DNA of 64,000 nucleotides from Metridium senile (Eukaryota; Cnidaria; Anthozoa; Actiniaria; Metridiidae): NCBI GenBank assembly GCA_949775045.1, contig OX459105.1, positions 12,909,398 to 12,973,397 of the forward strand, read 5' to 3'. Shown piece by piece: positions 47,958 to 60,066 of this stretch (position 1 is its first letter; each line of letters starts with the position of its first letter). The notes under the pieces were generated by a model. It saw only the letters and a program-made list of their open reading frames with translations, ran no database searches and was not told where the DNA came from. The position numbers and the translations under genes were made by a program.

Positions 47958-49814
47958 TGATCTGAATACTGTTGAAGAAAGAGCAAATAGATTTTACTCT
48001 TAATACACCGAATCGAAATATGGTGGCCAATTTGAATAACAATTCTTCTTGACTGCCCAGCCTCGCATACATGTGAAAACTCTATTGTTTTCCAACGTGA
48101 ACACGAGGCTAGACAGTCAAGAACAATAAGAGTACGCCATATTTCGATTCGGTCTATAATCTTAATATTATGCATTTATTGGATTCGTTCGATTCCATTG
48201 TGGCAGAATATTTAAGTCCAGAATATAATATTGGGCAGGTCGAGAATATTGAAATCGAAACTTAAATATCTGATCTGTCATAATGGGCGTGGATGAATCC
48301 TATAGTTGTTTTATTATACCGAACAAATATTTGTTTCAAATTATTTCGAGTAAAAAATAAAATGTTGTAGTCCAATAGGTTGCTATACTAATAGTACCCT
48401 GGATGTTTCAAATAGGATATTCTTGAAACATTTGTACAATATATGCTAATTCTATTTATATTGTTAAATTATGTAGCACTATTTTGTACTAGTTAGTTTT
48501 GTATTTCATAGATATATTGTTTGTACTCTACCAAAGGTTATTTTCTTTTTTCTATTTTCTATTGCTCTATTGCTCTCACTTAATTTCTATTGCTTTGGGT
48601 TAAATTTAAAGCTATCAATATTATCTGTGGCCTAGCTAGTTTAGCTTTTTAGTTATTCTAGGCCACACTGTACCTTTACTTGTTTATTTTTTTTCGATTT
48701 AATATTTTGTATTCCTGTATATCTATATATCTATGTATGTAAATATTTAATCTTGTACCACTACTGTAAGCTTAAATATATATTTATACACTCATGTAAA
48801 TATCAGGTACTAAATAAAACTATGTATGTATGTATGTTTGTAAATCCGACGGTTTAACAAAAACGTGCAAATGATGAAATACAAATAGTATAGATCAAGA
48901 AACCCTAGGTTTCCAGGGTATACTAACATTAGAAGATTGATGATTGAAATGATGATTACTAGTATAGATGATGAAGGTGATGTTACGACGTACGTTTTTA
49001 GCTCATCAACAATCATTGTCGTCGTTGTTATCATCGTATATCATCATCGTCGTCGCCTTCGTCGTCATCGTTGTCATTATCATATTCATCAATAATCATC
49101 ACCATCGTTATCATCAATTGAGTTGGATCATCCTCAGAATATTTGAGCTCCACGTATGTACTGATTCGAAAACTGTTTTCCATTTCGAAATTTGTAAATG
49201 CTTTGAAAGAACGTGTTTTTGTCTCACGTTTCGAATCACGTCTCGTGGCGAACCTCATGCGTTGTGACACGTGTTTCTAGAGTTCTGCGTGTACACGAGA
49301 AGCTAGAGCGCACTGCATGACACCCGGCACTTGATGTGCTTCGTCGCAATCGTCCCGCATCAAACTCGAGTCAAAAAGCAATTAACATGTGAGCAGAGTT
49401 GTGAGCTAAAATATTTAACGTATAGAGATATAGAAATGTGAGTTCGGGTTTTATTTATTTGTTATTACAGTATTACTACTTTGGGTTGTTTCAACCAGGC
49501 AGTTTTTACAGTGCAATTCTCACATGTTGTCACTTTTTCAATTTGCTCTGATTTTAATTTTGGAATTATCATGGCTGTATAAATACATGATGAATGAATA
49601 ATGTAATGAATAAATGAATATAGATATATAATTATGAAATAATAACAGCACATCCAAGAAAAGACTTACGAATAGGCATGTAAAAGACTATATGAATGAA
49701 TTACTCTGCAGAAGGAAAAATATATAAATGTTCTTCGTTTACTGATATTCAGTCTATCACTGAAAGTTTCGTTAAAATAATAACTACCCTGCATGTTACC
49801 AGATCTAGAGGCCC

Positions 49815-50215
49815 GGGTTATTTTCTACTTGCTTTAGCGTTTGTAAATCTGACGGTTTGTGATGCAACTACACTACCCTGGGTATACCAGAGGTTATTTT
49901 CTACTTGTTTTCGCGTTTGTAAATCTGGCGGTTTGTGATGCAACTACACTACCCTGGATACCAGAGGTTATTTTCTACTTGCTTTAGCGTTTGTAAATCT
50001 GAAGGTTTGTGATGCAACTACACTACCCTGGATACCAGAGGTTATTTTCTACTTGCTTTAGCGTTTGTAAATCTGAAGGTTTGTGATGCAACTACACTAC
50101 CCTGGATACCAGAGGTTATTTTCTACTTGCTTTAGCGTTTGTAAATCTGAAGGTTTGTGATGCAACTACACTACCCTGGATACCAAAGGTTATTTTCTAT
50201 TTGTTTTGGCGGTTT
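49815..50215. repeat. 74-bp minisatellite, ~5 units
   Basis: Units start TTATTTTCTACTTGCTTTAG and end CTGGATACCAGAGG. The first unit has an extra few bases (CTGGGTATACC). A related flank occurs at 48,838-48,925 (CAAATGATGAAATACAAATA, GATCAAGAAACCCT), so the array grew inside an older dispersed repeat. Confidence 0.88.
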
Positions 50216-50864
50216 GTGAGGTTAACGCACACAGACGTACAAATGATCAAATACAAATACTAGATCAAGAAACCCTCTGGCTTCCAAGGTAAATGATAGC
50301 TGTCTTTGAACACGGATAAGTATCCTGTTACTTACTGACGTTTTGGGCTGGTTTTCACTAGGCATAAGCATAAGCATAAGCTAAACACAAGAAAACGAAC
50401 ATGCTTGTTTTTCTTATGCTTATGCTTATGTCTGCTTATGTCAAGTGAAAGATAGAAGAAACTATCTTTTAGTTCTTCGTCCCTATTTACCTCAACGCCG
50501 GAGATGATTGATCACTGAGTAAGCATCACTCTCTTTTATACACTGTGAATGCCGCTTTTTTACCACTCAAATCACATCCTTGCACTCAACCACACAGTAA
50601 AAGGGACCTTGTTGGTCATTCATCGTCATAACGGAATTGATAAGATTAAAATCCAATCACATCTCCCATTGTTGTCTTCCAGGTTATGCTTTGCGTATCA
50701 GGTAACAAATTTTGTGTTTTTTTTTTTTTTTGCACTCCGCCAACGTATCTAAAACCTTTAATAATAATAATAGTTTAATAAACACCAATATTGCAGTTAA
50801 AACTGAATTACATTGGTATGACAATAGTATGAAATTGATAATCTAATCTAATCTAATTTATTTA

Positions 50865-51085
50865 TTACAATTTACGGATTGATGCTTGGATAAATGACTT
50901 TCTAAAACGATCAGTTTTGTATCTAGGCTCTATGAAAGGACGTTTGTTTCTTAAAAAATATTTACAGTTAACATTGAAAGCTGGGAGCAGGCAGTAAAGT
51001 TTATGGTTTGGATCGTTAACAATGTTCTCAATGTTGAATGCATGTTCAACTGAACCCAGCTGAGACCAGAATTTGTTTTCGGAAA
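50865..51085 (-). pseudogene. 3' end of a LINE-type reverse transcriptase reading frame
   Basis: The minus strand has an open frame without a start codon that ends PFIEPRYKTDRFRKSFIQAS and IRKL before a stop. Upstream are LGSVEHAFNIENIVNDPNHK and YCLLPAFNV. The pattern of basic and aromatic residues with a final KTDRFRKSFI is common at the C-terminus of CR1/jockey-like ORF2. Only about 72 codons remain. Confidence 0.55.
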
Positions 51086-51576
51086 AATTTGAGATTATTT
51101 ACACTCGACGAAACATACTTGACAAATTACTTTCTTAGTTTACCGAAAGTGAGATATATATAAAAATAAACTTGAACAGTTTATTGATATTACACTAGCT
51201 GCATGGACGCAATTTGTAACTGTTTCAGAGTAATAATTATATTTTCCTTTACGACTGATATTTTTGGAAGGAAAATTTGCTCGAAGTGATTATACATTAA
51301 TTAATATGTATCAAATAATGTAATCACTTGAGCGATATTCCCGTTTAGATGAAGATTATTTTAGTTGCTTTTAACGAGTAGAAAAAGTCTCAGCCAAATC
51401 AAATTCAAATGAGAGAGAGGAACAGGGAGGGAAAGTTAAGTGTTGATTGAAGTCAATTGACGAAGAAGAAGCATGTTATCTAATAATGAACTGTGATTCA
51501 ATAACTATGACATAGATAAAAACAAACTTTATGACAATAAAAACATGTTAGTTATAAACTAGCCTTCTAAACTTAC

Positions 51577-51660
51577 CTTCGACTGCTGAAATAAGTTTAA
51601 AACGACGACCGAATGCACACTTAAACCACGCGAAACGAGACGAATGAGTTTATGTCGCGA
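51577..51660 (-). promoter_or_regulatory. Possible P450 5' UTR exon
   Basis: A good donor (CAGTCGAAG followed by GTAAGTTTAG) lies at 51,577. It is preceded by CpG-rich sequence (CGCGACATAAACTC, CTCGTTTCGCG on the minus strand), the only such patch upstream of the P450. It would splice over 3.6 kb to 47,968. Speculative. Confidence 0.3.
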
Positions 51661-53884
51661 CACCACGACGACAAGCACTTCTCTAGATTCAAAGTACTCA
51701 CAAAGTCCCCACTTAACAAATGTTGACTTCTAATCCCACAGAAGAATAGTCCACAGGTAAAAAGATTAAGCTCTGACAGCGCCGACAAATAGCGTATTCC
51801 AAGAGAAAAGTCCGGTAGGAGTTGGCAGAGAGACAATGAACAACAACTGTGCGATTGAAAAGGGATATTTCATGGTCTAATGTATTTCCTGCTTGAACTG
51901 ATATCTGTTTTTGCGTTCTGTTATCTCACTGGAGCGTGGGTTTGAAGTTATTCAAGCCAAAAGAATAGCGAAAAGTGGTGCCTCCTTATAAGCTATTGTT
52001 AGGTTATCCTATTATAACCAAATCAAAGATATGGACTTGATATTTGATCTCTTAATATGTGCTGGAGCCTTTATTGAAAATAATGTAGGAACTCTTGAAT
52101 ACGAACTTAGTGGAGCCACTACTGATTTTTAATACGTTCATACAGAACTTTGCTTAAATATGTGTAATGATCATGAGCGACCAAAGACAAGTGTATGAGT
52201 ACATTACATCCAGTACAAACACTGAGAATGACTGAATTGAGACGGAGAAGCATTTATATATATGAGTATTTGTAATCCATATGTAAAACTGTAAATTAAT
52301 ATATGTATTTAATATTGAAAAAAAAATTAAAAAAAACCCTAGGATACAGTGCTCAGCACTGTATTCATTAATTGTAAATATTTATATTGAAAACTTATTC
52401 AACATTAAATAAAAGAGAGACGGAGAAGTACGGTGTAATACGGACACGGTAAACTGTCTGTGTGTAAAAATTCCGCGGACCCCGAAGAAAAAGAGGAACT
52501 AAAGTATTTTTGAATTAATGAAGCTTCTCTCATGCGAGGACAAAAATGACAAAAATAGAAGTAGCTATTGTTAGAACCTTTATCATATGCAAAAAAAACC
52601 CGGATAAAAACGTCCTTTTTTAGCTATAACAGAACTACGTCATTAATGTAATAATCCGGCGAATTTCACATGCGTCCCTTGGCCAAGTAGTCATAAAGTG
52701 GTTACTATGTATTGCTATGTGCTTTTCTAACAATTAATATAATTATTTTAAACATGATTGTTAAAAAACAAATTATATTTGTATTTTTGACTGCCTTTTC
52801 TGTATTTCAGGGCTAAAGCTCGAAACGTCAGTAAAATAAAGTCAACATTTTTCACGGTGTTACAAATTTCATTACATTACCTCGTGTGTCTTTGGTATAA
52901 TTTTCCTTAATTAACCTAACTAATTTAATTAAAATAAATCCCAAACATCGAAACTCAACTATCTAACTCGTGGGCAGCAATAACTTGAAGAGACCTCCTA
53001 GTATAAACCCAGCTGTGTTGATCGGAAGGAAAAAGGAGGCCGACTAGTAACACTCGATATTTCCTTCCTATCAGGCTCGCCAACTCACATCTATATACGG
53101 CCGACGCTGTTCAATATACGACACAATATTACTACTGGACCTCGTCTAAAAAGCCCACACCACACCACACCAAATATAATCTCACAATTTTATCATTTCA
53201 TTTATTCGGTCAGGCCAGAATTTTTTTTTTCAACTGAATTGTTTTAGATATTGATTTAGATTTGTCTTAGAAAAATCGACACACCAGTTTAACCACTTAT
53301 TATCGTACATTTTGTTGCCAATTGTAGTCCACACTATAGTTTAATCACTATAGTTATTGCTCATTTAAAACCAGTTTGTTCTATAGTTTTCATTATTTTT
53401 AATCCTATTGTTGTAATTGTTAATAATAATAATCAATTTCTTATAGTGCACACCAAGAAATCTCGGTACGCTTTACGTCCTTTACTAAAATAACACCAGA
53501 AATGTTTATTGTTGAGCTTATTGTTGCCATTTTCTTACCGTTTGAATCAGAAAACTAAATACAATATATAGATCTTCGTATTTGACCCATATAGATCACT
53601 TTCATAAATACCATAATATGTACCGGAAAATTATTTTTCAAATAAACAGATATTTTAATATTTTAGCCCTGTCATATGAAAGAACCACCTGAAATAGGCA
53701 TGTTTGGATGGTTGCAAATTTAATCGTTTTTTTCCCTAGTTATTGTTATTGTTATGGTGAATGTCTATCATATGATAACTTTTTTTTTTCTTAAAACATC
53801 ATCTTAAAAATTATGGTAATTAGTGGTGGCCATTTATGAAAGTCGTCTGTTGGAGTCAATTAAAATAGATATCATGCCTTTGAA

Positions 53885-54225
53885 TATTAAACCCTAATAC
53901 AATATATAGATCATCGTATTTGACCCATATTGGAGTAAATTAAAACAGATATCATGCCTTAGTGGATTTAGAAAACCCTAATACAATATATAGATCATCG
54001 TATTTGACCCATATTGGAGTCAATTAAAACAGATATCATGCCTTAGTGGATTTAGAAAACCCTAATAAAATATATATTTCTTCGTATTTGACCCATATTG
54101 GAGTCAATTAAAACAGATATCATGCCTTAGTGGAAAGGAGGAATAGTAGAAAACCCTAATACAATAAATTCGTATTTGACCCATATTGGAGTCATTTAAA
54201 ACAGATATCATGCCTTACTGAATAT
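53885..54225. repeat. ~83-bp direct repeats (CGTATTTGACCCATATTGG)
   Basis: The block AATACAATATATAGATCATC, CGTATTTGACCCATATTGGA, GTCAATTAAAACAGATATCATGCCTTAGTGGA recurs about four times. A more distant copy lies at 53,560-53,600. Confidence 0.85.
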
Positions 54226-54351
54226 ATAGGAGCAATGTTAGAGCCACGTGTGAACTGACCCAATAAAGTAGGCTTTATGTAACAGTGCGGGGGGTATTAG
54301 CAAACCTAATTACCGTGAAACCACAACTGATTGCAAAATACACTAAAGGTT

Positions 54352-54425
54352 CAACCTCGTTCCCAGGGCCCTCTCCCTTCGCTTTTGGGTGGGAGCGAAG
54401 GGAGAGGGCCCTGGGAACGAGGTTG
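54352..54425. mobile_element. 74-bp perfect hairpin element with 9-bp target duplication
   Basis: Arms 54,352-54,383 and 54,394-54,425 are 32-nt exact inverted copies starting CAACCTCGTTCCCAGGGCCC, with a 10-nt loop (TTTGGGTGGG). CTAAAGGTT flanks both sides exactly (54,343-54,351 and 54,426-54,434). The element is GC-rich in an AT-rich setting. Confidence 0.92.
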
Positions 54426-54775
54426 CTAAAGGTTGTAAGTTTTAAAACTTAAATCATTGAAGCTGATGCCAAGAGGGATTATGGGAAGGGGTAATGCCAT
54501 GTGACTTGAGAGGTTAGCTCCTTTTTTTTTAACTATACTTCATGTAGGCAGTTATATAATGGATATTTAAACATATTTTTTTAAATATTTTTTATCGGCT
54601 AAACCTTGCTTTTTGGTAAAATATACACAAATCCCGAGTAAAGCAAGGAAAGATGTAGCCTCCTGCGCAGGCATCTCTCTGTAGGAGTCTGGGAACTTAG
54701 ATACAAAAAGATGAACACGAGGGAGAGGGGTGCAGGGGAAAGAAAAATCGGGAGAGATGCCTGCCAAAACTCCTG

Positions 54776-54910
54776 GGGCCGGTTGTACGAAGGGTGGATA
54801 AAGTTATCCGCGGATAAAAGTTATCCACTGCATAGGTTTTTTATAGATTTTATCCGGTGGATAAGGATTTTTCGGTGGATAGCGCTATTCACTATTCGAA
54901 CAACCGGCCC
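54776..54910. mobile_element. 135-bp MITE with GGGCCGGTTGT ends
   Basis: Ends GGGCCGGTTGTACGAAGGGT and, inverted, GGGCCGGTTGTTCGAATAGT. Inside are GGATAA/TTATCC motifs typical of this kind of small repeat. No gene. Confidence 0.8.
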
Positions 54911-55093
54911 ATGCTCTTTTTTTCCTTTCTCGCTTTCAGACTCCTCACGGTCAAAAAAACCGTTACAAAGGAAGCCCAAATTTAGAGAAAAGGAGTTGCC
55001 TGCTTGGGAGACTAGGAAAGATGTTAAATGTCTTAACAAGAGAAAACAAATTTGTACGTAACGGTACTAGAACTGTCTTGAATTGTATGGATG

Positions 55094-55209
55094 CAGGGGC
55101 GGATCCGGGGGGAGGGGGGAGGGGGTTTGCAGGACAATCATAAAACCGTAAGCCGTAAATCATTTCCTAATGATGCACCCCCCTGAAAAAAATCCTGGAT
55201 CCGCCCCTG
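55094..55209. mobile_element. CAGGGGCGGATCC element with 5-bp duplication GGATG
   Basis: Ends CAGGGGCGGATCCGGG and, inverted, CAGGGGCGGATCCAGG. GGATG flanks both sides (55,089-55,093 and 55,210-55,214). The interior is G-rich, then AT-rich. No coding capacity. Confidence 0.85.
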
Positions 55210-55250
55210 GGATGAATGATATCAACTAATACTATTTGATAGTATTTAAT

Positions 55251-55263
55251 TTTATTTTATTTC
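55251..55263 (-). terminator. Poly(A) signals of secreted gene copy 1
   Basis: Overlapping AATAAA motifs on the minus strand begin about 24-36 nt past the stop codon. Copies 2 and 3 have AATAAA at comparable distances (60,025-60,030 and 63,327-63,332). Confidence 0.7.
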
Positions 55264-55286
55264 ATGCTCAACAATATTTGCTCTTT

Positions 55287-58200
55287 TCACATTGATTGGC
55301 ATTCCTCGGGGATTTGATTTTCCATTTCGAATACTAAACGTTTACCGACGACTTCGTTAATTTGGATAAAATGTTTCATGATAGGGGCATCACAGGAAGC
55401 TTTCTTTGCTTCACTGCGAATGCATTTCATATATGTCAAATGGTCGGCACACATCTTGCCATTGCGATAGAGCTTGCTGTATTGGCTGAGGCATGTTTTG
55501 TGGACATCTCCAGCACATGGATCTGGGTCATCGTTATCTGAATAAAGAAAATTAAGATTAAGAGGAGGAAGAGGAGGTAAAGAAGAAAAGGAGGAAGAGG
55601 AGGTAAAGAAGAAAAGGAGGAAGAGGAGGTAAAGAAGAAAAGGAGGAGGAGGAAGAGGAGGAGGAAGAGGAGGAGGAAGAGGAGGAGGAAGAGGAGGAGG
55701 AAGAGGAGAAGGAAGAGGAGGAGGAAAAGGAGGTGAAGGAGGAGGTGAAGGAGGAAGTGGAGGAGGAAGAGGAGGAGGAAGTGGAGGAGGAAGAGGAGGA
55801 GGAAGAGGAGGAGGAAGAGACGGGAGGAAAAGGAGGAAGAGGAAGAGAAGAAGGAAAAGAAGGTGGAAGAGAAGGACGAAGAGGGAAGAGAAGGAGAAAA
55901 AGGAGGTTGTAGAGGTGGTTGAAGAAAAGGAAGAATGGAAGGAGGAAGAGAATGTGGCAGAGGAAGAGAAGAAGGAAAAAGAAGATAAGAAGTTTGGTGG
56001 GCAAAAGGCGTCTGGCTCATCTTATTCTAAACATCGAATGCCGATAACGATGGCAATGGCGATGACAATACTAACCGATTAGAATTGATTGGTACTTCTC
56101 TCTAAGTCCTGTAAAAGAACAGAAGTAGCAAACTCGATAAATGATGATTGATGATATGATGTAGTAGTAATGAAAAGGTGCTTTATCATAAGTATATATT
56201 GTTGTCACTGATTTATGATCATGTCAACTGTAGGATAGGGGTTTGTCGTCTAATATGGTGCAAAAACATGCTTGATTTTAATTTTCCCATTTAATTGTCA
56301 GTAAAACAATCCGCCATATACTATTTCTTTAACATTGTGAACATTGGTGCAGGATCTTTCTTAATTAACCCCTTTTGGGTTGTACTTCCTGCACCTTTCC
56401 ACTTCATTCTTATTTCTCTTTTTGTAATTCTTTGATTTTTTGTGTGTGGAAAAATAAAAACCTTTGAAACCTTTGGTTAGATTTAACTAAATAGTTTCCC
56501 TTCAGATCTCTCCGGAAATGTGAATGAACTAAGAGGCTTTTATTCTATTTAAGGCACGTGATATGTCAAACTCTAAAAGGAACACCAACCACACGACCAC
56601 TTGGACAAAGGGAATCCACTCGGTTCAAAACCGTCAGTTTCATCCATTCATTTACAAATCTCTCTTTTCTTCAATAGCAATTTTAAATGTGCCACTTATT
56701 TTGCATTTTAAGAGTCACTTAGATCAAGTGGTTTTATTGAGATTCTCAATGAAGCACTTGAATATTGGTTCTAAAGCAAGAAAAACAAAATATTTAAGGC
56801 GAATCATTGTAGTTGTGATATGATCAATCCAAAATATAAACCCGGCTTTATTCGCTTATCAATATTTGCTTGCTGAGGTGAAAGAAATGGAAGACTGAGG
56901 CGAGTAATGTTTTTACGGCAAAAACCACGCAAAGGAAATTCTGATTGTAACACAGGGAGCCCAAAATAGGAAAGTATAGAGACGCTGGTTGAGGATGTTG
57001 AAATGAAAGCAAGATAACAAACCTGAGTTGTCAAGGAATTTGGGAAGTGCAGCGAGATCAACAGCGGGCTTACAAACACCATATTTGTTGAGGAATATAG
57101 TCTCTTCAAACGCGTACAATCTCCCATGATCCAACAGAGGACCGGCACCGCTGGCAGGGCGAGTGAAGCAATTCGTCATGGTCTAAACAAGAAAAGTTTC
57201 TTTAAAAATATAAACAATATTAATTTGTGATTGAAGTTCGTTTTTTTTGCGTTGCAGTGACCATTACAATAATTAATTTCATCTTAATATATGGAATAGC
57301 GCGCAAACTACAATTATATCATGTGCAATAAAGGCAAGGCTGAACCTTCTCAGAACTGCAGCATATCAATCTTTTGTTACGTTCGTTTTTGTTTCAGCCA
57401 AACGGTGATCACAATAATAACTTTCGTATCTTTTACCGAGATATTTAAATTAATTTGTATTTTAAAAACAAATATGCATTTTTATACTATATATGGAAAA
57501 GCGTACGAAACACAACTTTGTTTCCAACAAACATTGACATAGTACACGTTTATTTGTTTTCCGTTTGGACCTTATCGTGTGGTTATTATTCAACGCAGTT
57601 TCATTCTTGCTTCTCAGTGATTTTCTTTGTTTATTTGTGTGTGTGTTTGTTTACATGTTTGTTTATTTGTGTGTTTGTTTACATGTTTATTTGTGTGTGT
57701 GTTTGTTTACATGTTTGTTTGTTTGTGTGTTTGTTTACATGTTTGTTTGTTTGTGTGTTTGTTTACATGTTTGTTTGTTTGTGTGTTTGTTTACATGTTT
57801 GTTTGTTTGTGTGTTTGTTTACATGTTTGTTTATTTTTGTGTTTGTTTATTTGTGTGTTTGTTTACATGTTTGTTTGTTTGTGTGTTTGTTTATATGTTT
57901 GTTTATTTTTGTGTTTGTTCATTTGTGTGTTTGTTTACATGTTTTTTGTTTGTGTGTTTGTTTTGTTTATATATTTGTTTGTGTGTTTTTATATGTTTGT
58001 TTGTTTGTTTATATGTTTGTTTGTTTATTGTGTACATGTTTTTTTCTTTGTGTGTTTGTTTGTTTACATGTATGTTTCTTTGTTTGTGTGTTTGTTTATA
58101 TGTTTGTTTATTTATTGTTTACATGTTTTTTTCTTTGTGTGTGTGTTTGTTTTTTTACATGTTTGTTTCTTTCTTTGTGCGTTTGTTTACAAGTTTATTT

Positions 58201-58653
58201 ATTTATTTGTTTGATTATTTATGTATGTTTGATTCTCTCTCTACAGTCCGGTAGCTTAGCGATTTTATCTATACATGCAGAGTGTACAAAAGCACCAAAA
58301 TTTGCATGAAGGCTGTTTATGATGTGTTTATCAATATTAAGACCGGTGCCCAATGAAACTCTTTCTTTGAAAAGAGTTTTTGAAACAAGTTTCATAAAAA
58401 CTTGCTTAATATGTTCACATGAACATTTTAACATTTGGCTCTCATATTAACATGAACATATTTGTGTATAGCAAAACAATTTGTTTTTCACTGCATTTAC
58501 CTTCATCCGAAAACAATGCTCCTCCATATCGGTCATTTTGCCCTGTTTTAATCTTCCCCAGCGGTCCATACATTCTTTTATTTCACTGTGCCATGTTATA
58601 CCCTGACAGTATTGTACCAGGACCAGTATTAAAACAACTGCATAAAACTCCAT
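55287..58653 (-). CDS. Secreted ten-cysteine protein, copy 1 (complete, 198 aa)
   Basis: I do not recognise the family. Exons 58,501-58,653, 57,023-57,182, 56,076-56,108 and 55,287-55,537 join in phases 0/1/1 to give 198 residues. The N-terminus (MEFYAVVLILVLVQYCQG) is a typical signal peptide with cleavage expected near residue 18. The mature part has ten Cys at 28, 47, 56, 88, 123, 131, 145, 154, 164 and 195, all shared with copy 2. Conserved blocks: TDMEEHCFRMK, TRPASGAG, FLNKYGVCKPAVDL, DPCAGDVHKTC, LYRNGKMCAD, YMKCIRSEAKK, SCDAPIMKHF. No membrane segment follows the signal. Five disulfides and secretion are likely; function is unknown. Confidence 0.85.
55545..55995. repeat. Polypurine tract (GGAGGAAGAGGA)n filling intron 3 of copy 1
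   Basis: Nearly all plus-strand bases over about 430 bp are A or G, in GAGGAGGAA-type units, so the pre-mRNA intron is almost pure pyrimidine. Copy 2 has only a short trace (60,476-60,505). Such mirror-like tracts can form triplex DNA. Minus-strand Ser/Leu/Phe frames are artefacts. Confidence 0.92.
57605..58235. repeat. (GTTTGTTTACATGTTTGTTT) minisatellite in intron 1 of copy 1
   Basis: Units of about 28 bp built from GTTT/GTGT with ACAT interruptions, about 20 copies. The corresponding intron of copy 2 has a short version at 61,120-61,235. Plus-strand frames through it encode Cys/Leu/Val/Phe repeats up to 284 codons; I reject these as genes. Confidence 0.9.
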
Positions 58654-59229
58654 CTAGTGCATAAAATACAATCCAATTCCTTCGGGTTTTTTTTCTAGAC
58701 ATAAAAAAATGAAAACGTCGTTCATACTAAGAAACCTCACTGAAATGTGGCTCATCATGAAAACGATTGTAAGCATAAAATAAGTGTTGTGGATTTGAAT
58801 GAAATAAAATGCATCAACCACGCAGTCAAACGCATTTCTTTCACAGAATGTGGTTACACTTTCCAACAATATTTCCGCAATGTTATAAGCGATGTGGTTG
58901 GTAAATTTTTTTGTTTTGTTTTAATTTTTGACAAATTTACAGATCTTTCAAAGAAGTAAAGAAAACAAGTTGTTTACCGTTTTTCGTTCCAGTTTGGTCC
59001 AAAGCGTCGAGACGTATTGCTCTTGTGGTATAGTACTTGTTCCCTGATTTCTGATATTGTTTTGTTTGAATTGTTGACACATTTTTTCGCAGTTCTTTTG
59101 TTACTATAGGTTTTGGTAGATAACTGTTTTGACAGACAGACAAACAAAGAAAAAGCCAACTTCCAAATTTTATTTCGAAATAAACATTATATTATCGTAA
59201 ATTTCCTGATCGTAGAGTATTATTTTTTT

Positions 59230-59660
59230 TTCATTTGTCACCCTGAGGAGAGGGTCTCGTACGAAGAGCCTGTATGCATTCCGAGAAACGCTGGCCAAGA
59301 AGAACGCATCTTCGAAGAACTAGATCGGGTTAGAAAGAAAAGCTCATGATGAGGCACGAGCCATGGGAGCCGATTCCCACCAAACAAGACAGCCTGATGT
59401 ATGGATTTTGTGCATCACAAGCTATGTTTGCTGGATGTGATCTTGGTATATTCGATGCACTTCACGAAGCTAGGGAACCTCAATCAGCCAGGCAACTCTC
59501 TCAAAAGCTCTCTACTGACGAGAACGCCACGTCTAGACCTCTAGATGTCTTGGTAAATATGGAACTGCAAGAAAACACGCTGACAGTGATGCTCAAAAAA
59601 CCTAGTTATTCCGACATGAAGGTTACAGAACTTGGTACTGCATTTATTAATTGTAAACAA
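59230..59660 (+). pseudogene. Truncated O-methyltransferase fragment (ASMT-like N-terminal domain)
   Basis: The plus-strand frame 59,346-59,663 contains GFCASQAMFAGCDLGIFDAL, HEAREPQSARQLSQKL and LDVLVNMELQENTL. This is the dimerisation domain of acetylserotonin O-methyltransferase-like enzymes (compare human MVSQVLFAACELGVFDLL). The frame ends after about 105 codons at FINCKQ and lacks the whole methyltransferase domain. It ends in a hairpin-bearing AT-rich tail also found near 52,335. There is no intron and no visible promoter. Upstream (59,240-59,348) is another coding-looking frame (EERVSYEEPVCIPRNAGQEE). Probably a dead copy or a lone exon. Confidence 0.65.
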
Positions 59661-60066
59661 TAGCAAAAAATCTAGGATACAGTAATTAGTACTGTATTGG
59701 TTAATTGTAAACAATGATGTACTGTTTATCATTAAAATAAAAATATTCAAAAAAAGACAAGGAAGCAGAATGGCTGACAAATTCATATTGTTTAAGTTGG
59801 CACTTTTGAGACCTCCTCCCCTCGCCCTCGCCCTCGCTCTCCCCCTGCCATCTCCCTTCGCAAAGAACAATAATCAATAATCTGGCACTGCTGTGAACTT
59901 TCAGACTCTTTATTTGTGTGCGTGTGCGTGTGCGCCTATTGGCTGGGAAAGAGTAATGCATAAGAGACCACATTATACTCTATATTTCATGCAAATGATA
60001 CCAATTATTAGTTTTTAATTTAATTTTATTTCATAGTTCAACTGCATTTGATCTATCCATCTTGAT

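Larger units (their letters stand above)
47958..51576. other. Upstream of P450: repeats, no recognised gene
   Basis: Contents: inverted-repeat element 48,008-48,152 (ACCGAATCGAAATATGG arms); AT-rich tail-like sequence 48,530-48,835 ending AATAAAACTATGTATGTATG; ATC/GAT microsatellite 48,930-49,130; 74-bp minisatellite 49,815-50,215; GCATAAGCATAAGC palindrome 50,350-50,450; LINE fragment 50,865-51,085. A donor at 51,576 (TCGAAG followed by GTAAGT, minus strand), next to CpG-rich sequence, may mark the P450 5' UTR exon. Confidence 0.6.
51840..55250. other. Intergenic stretch of repeats, no gene seen
   Basis: Contents: AT-rich unique sequence to 52,320; hairpin-bearing tail AACCCTAGGATACAGTGCTC near 52,335, repeated near 59,665; CGAAACGTC repeat 52,808-52,885; direct repeats 53,885-54,225; 74-bp hairpin element 54,352-54,425; GGGCCGGTTGT element 54,776-54,910; CAGGGGCGGATCC element 55,094-55,209. 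Open frames are short and unremarkable. Confidence 0.65.

Noticed and set aside
55436..56020. Open frames of 148-194 codons rich in Ser, Leu and Phe
   Set aside because: They are translations of the polypurine tract in an intron. The codon pattern is purely repeat-driven.
57455..58309. Overlapping open frames of 195-284 codons rich in Cys, Val, Phe and Leu
   Set aside because: They are translations of the GTTTGTTTACATG minisatellite in three frames, inside an intron of the secreted gene on the other strand.
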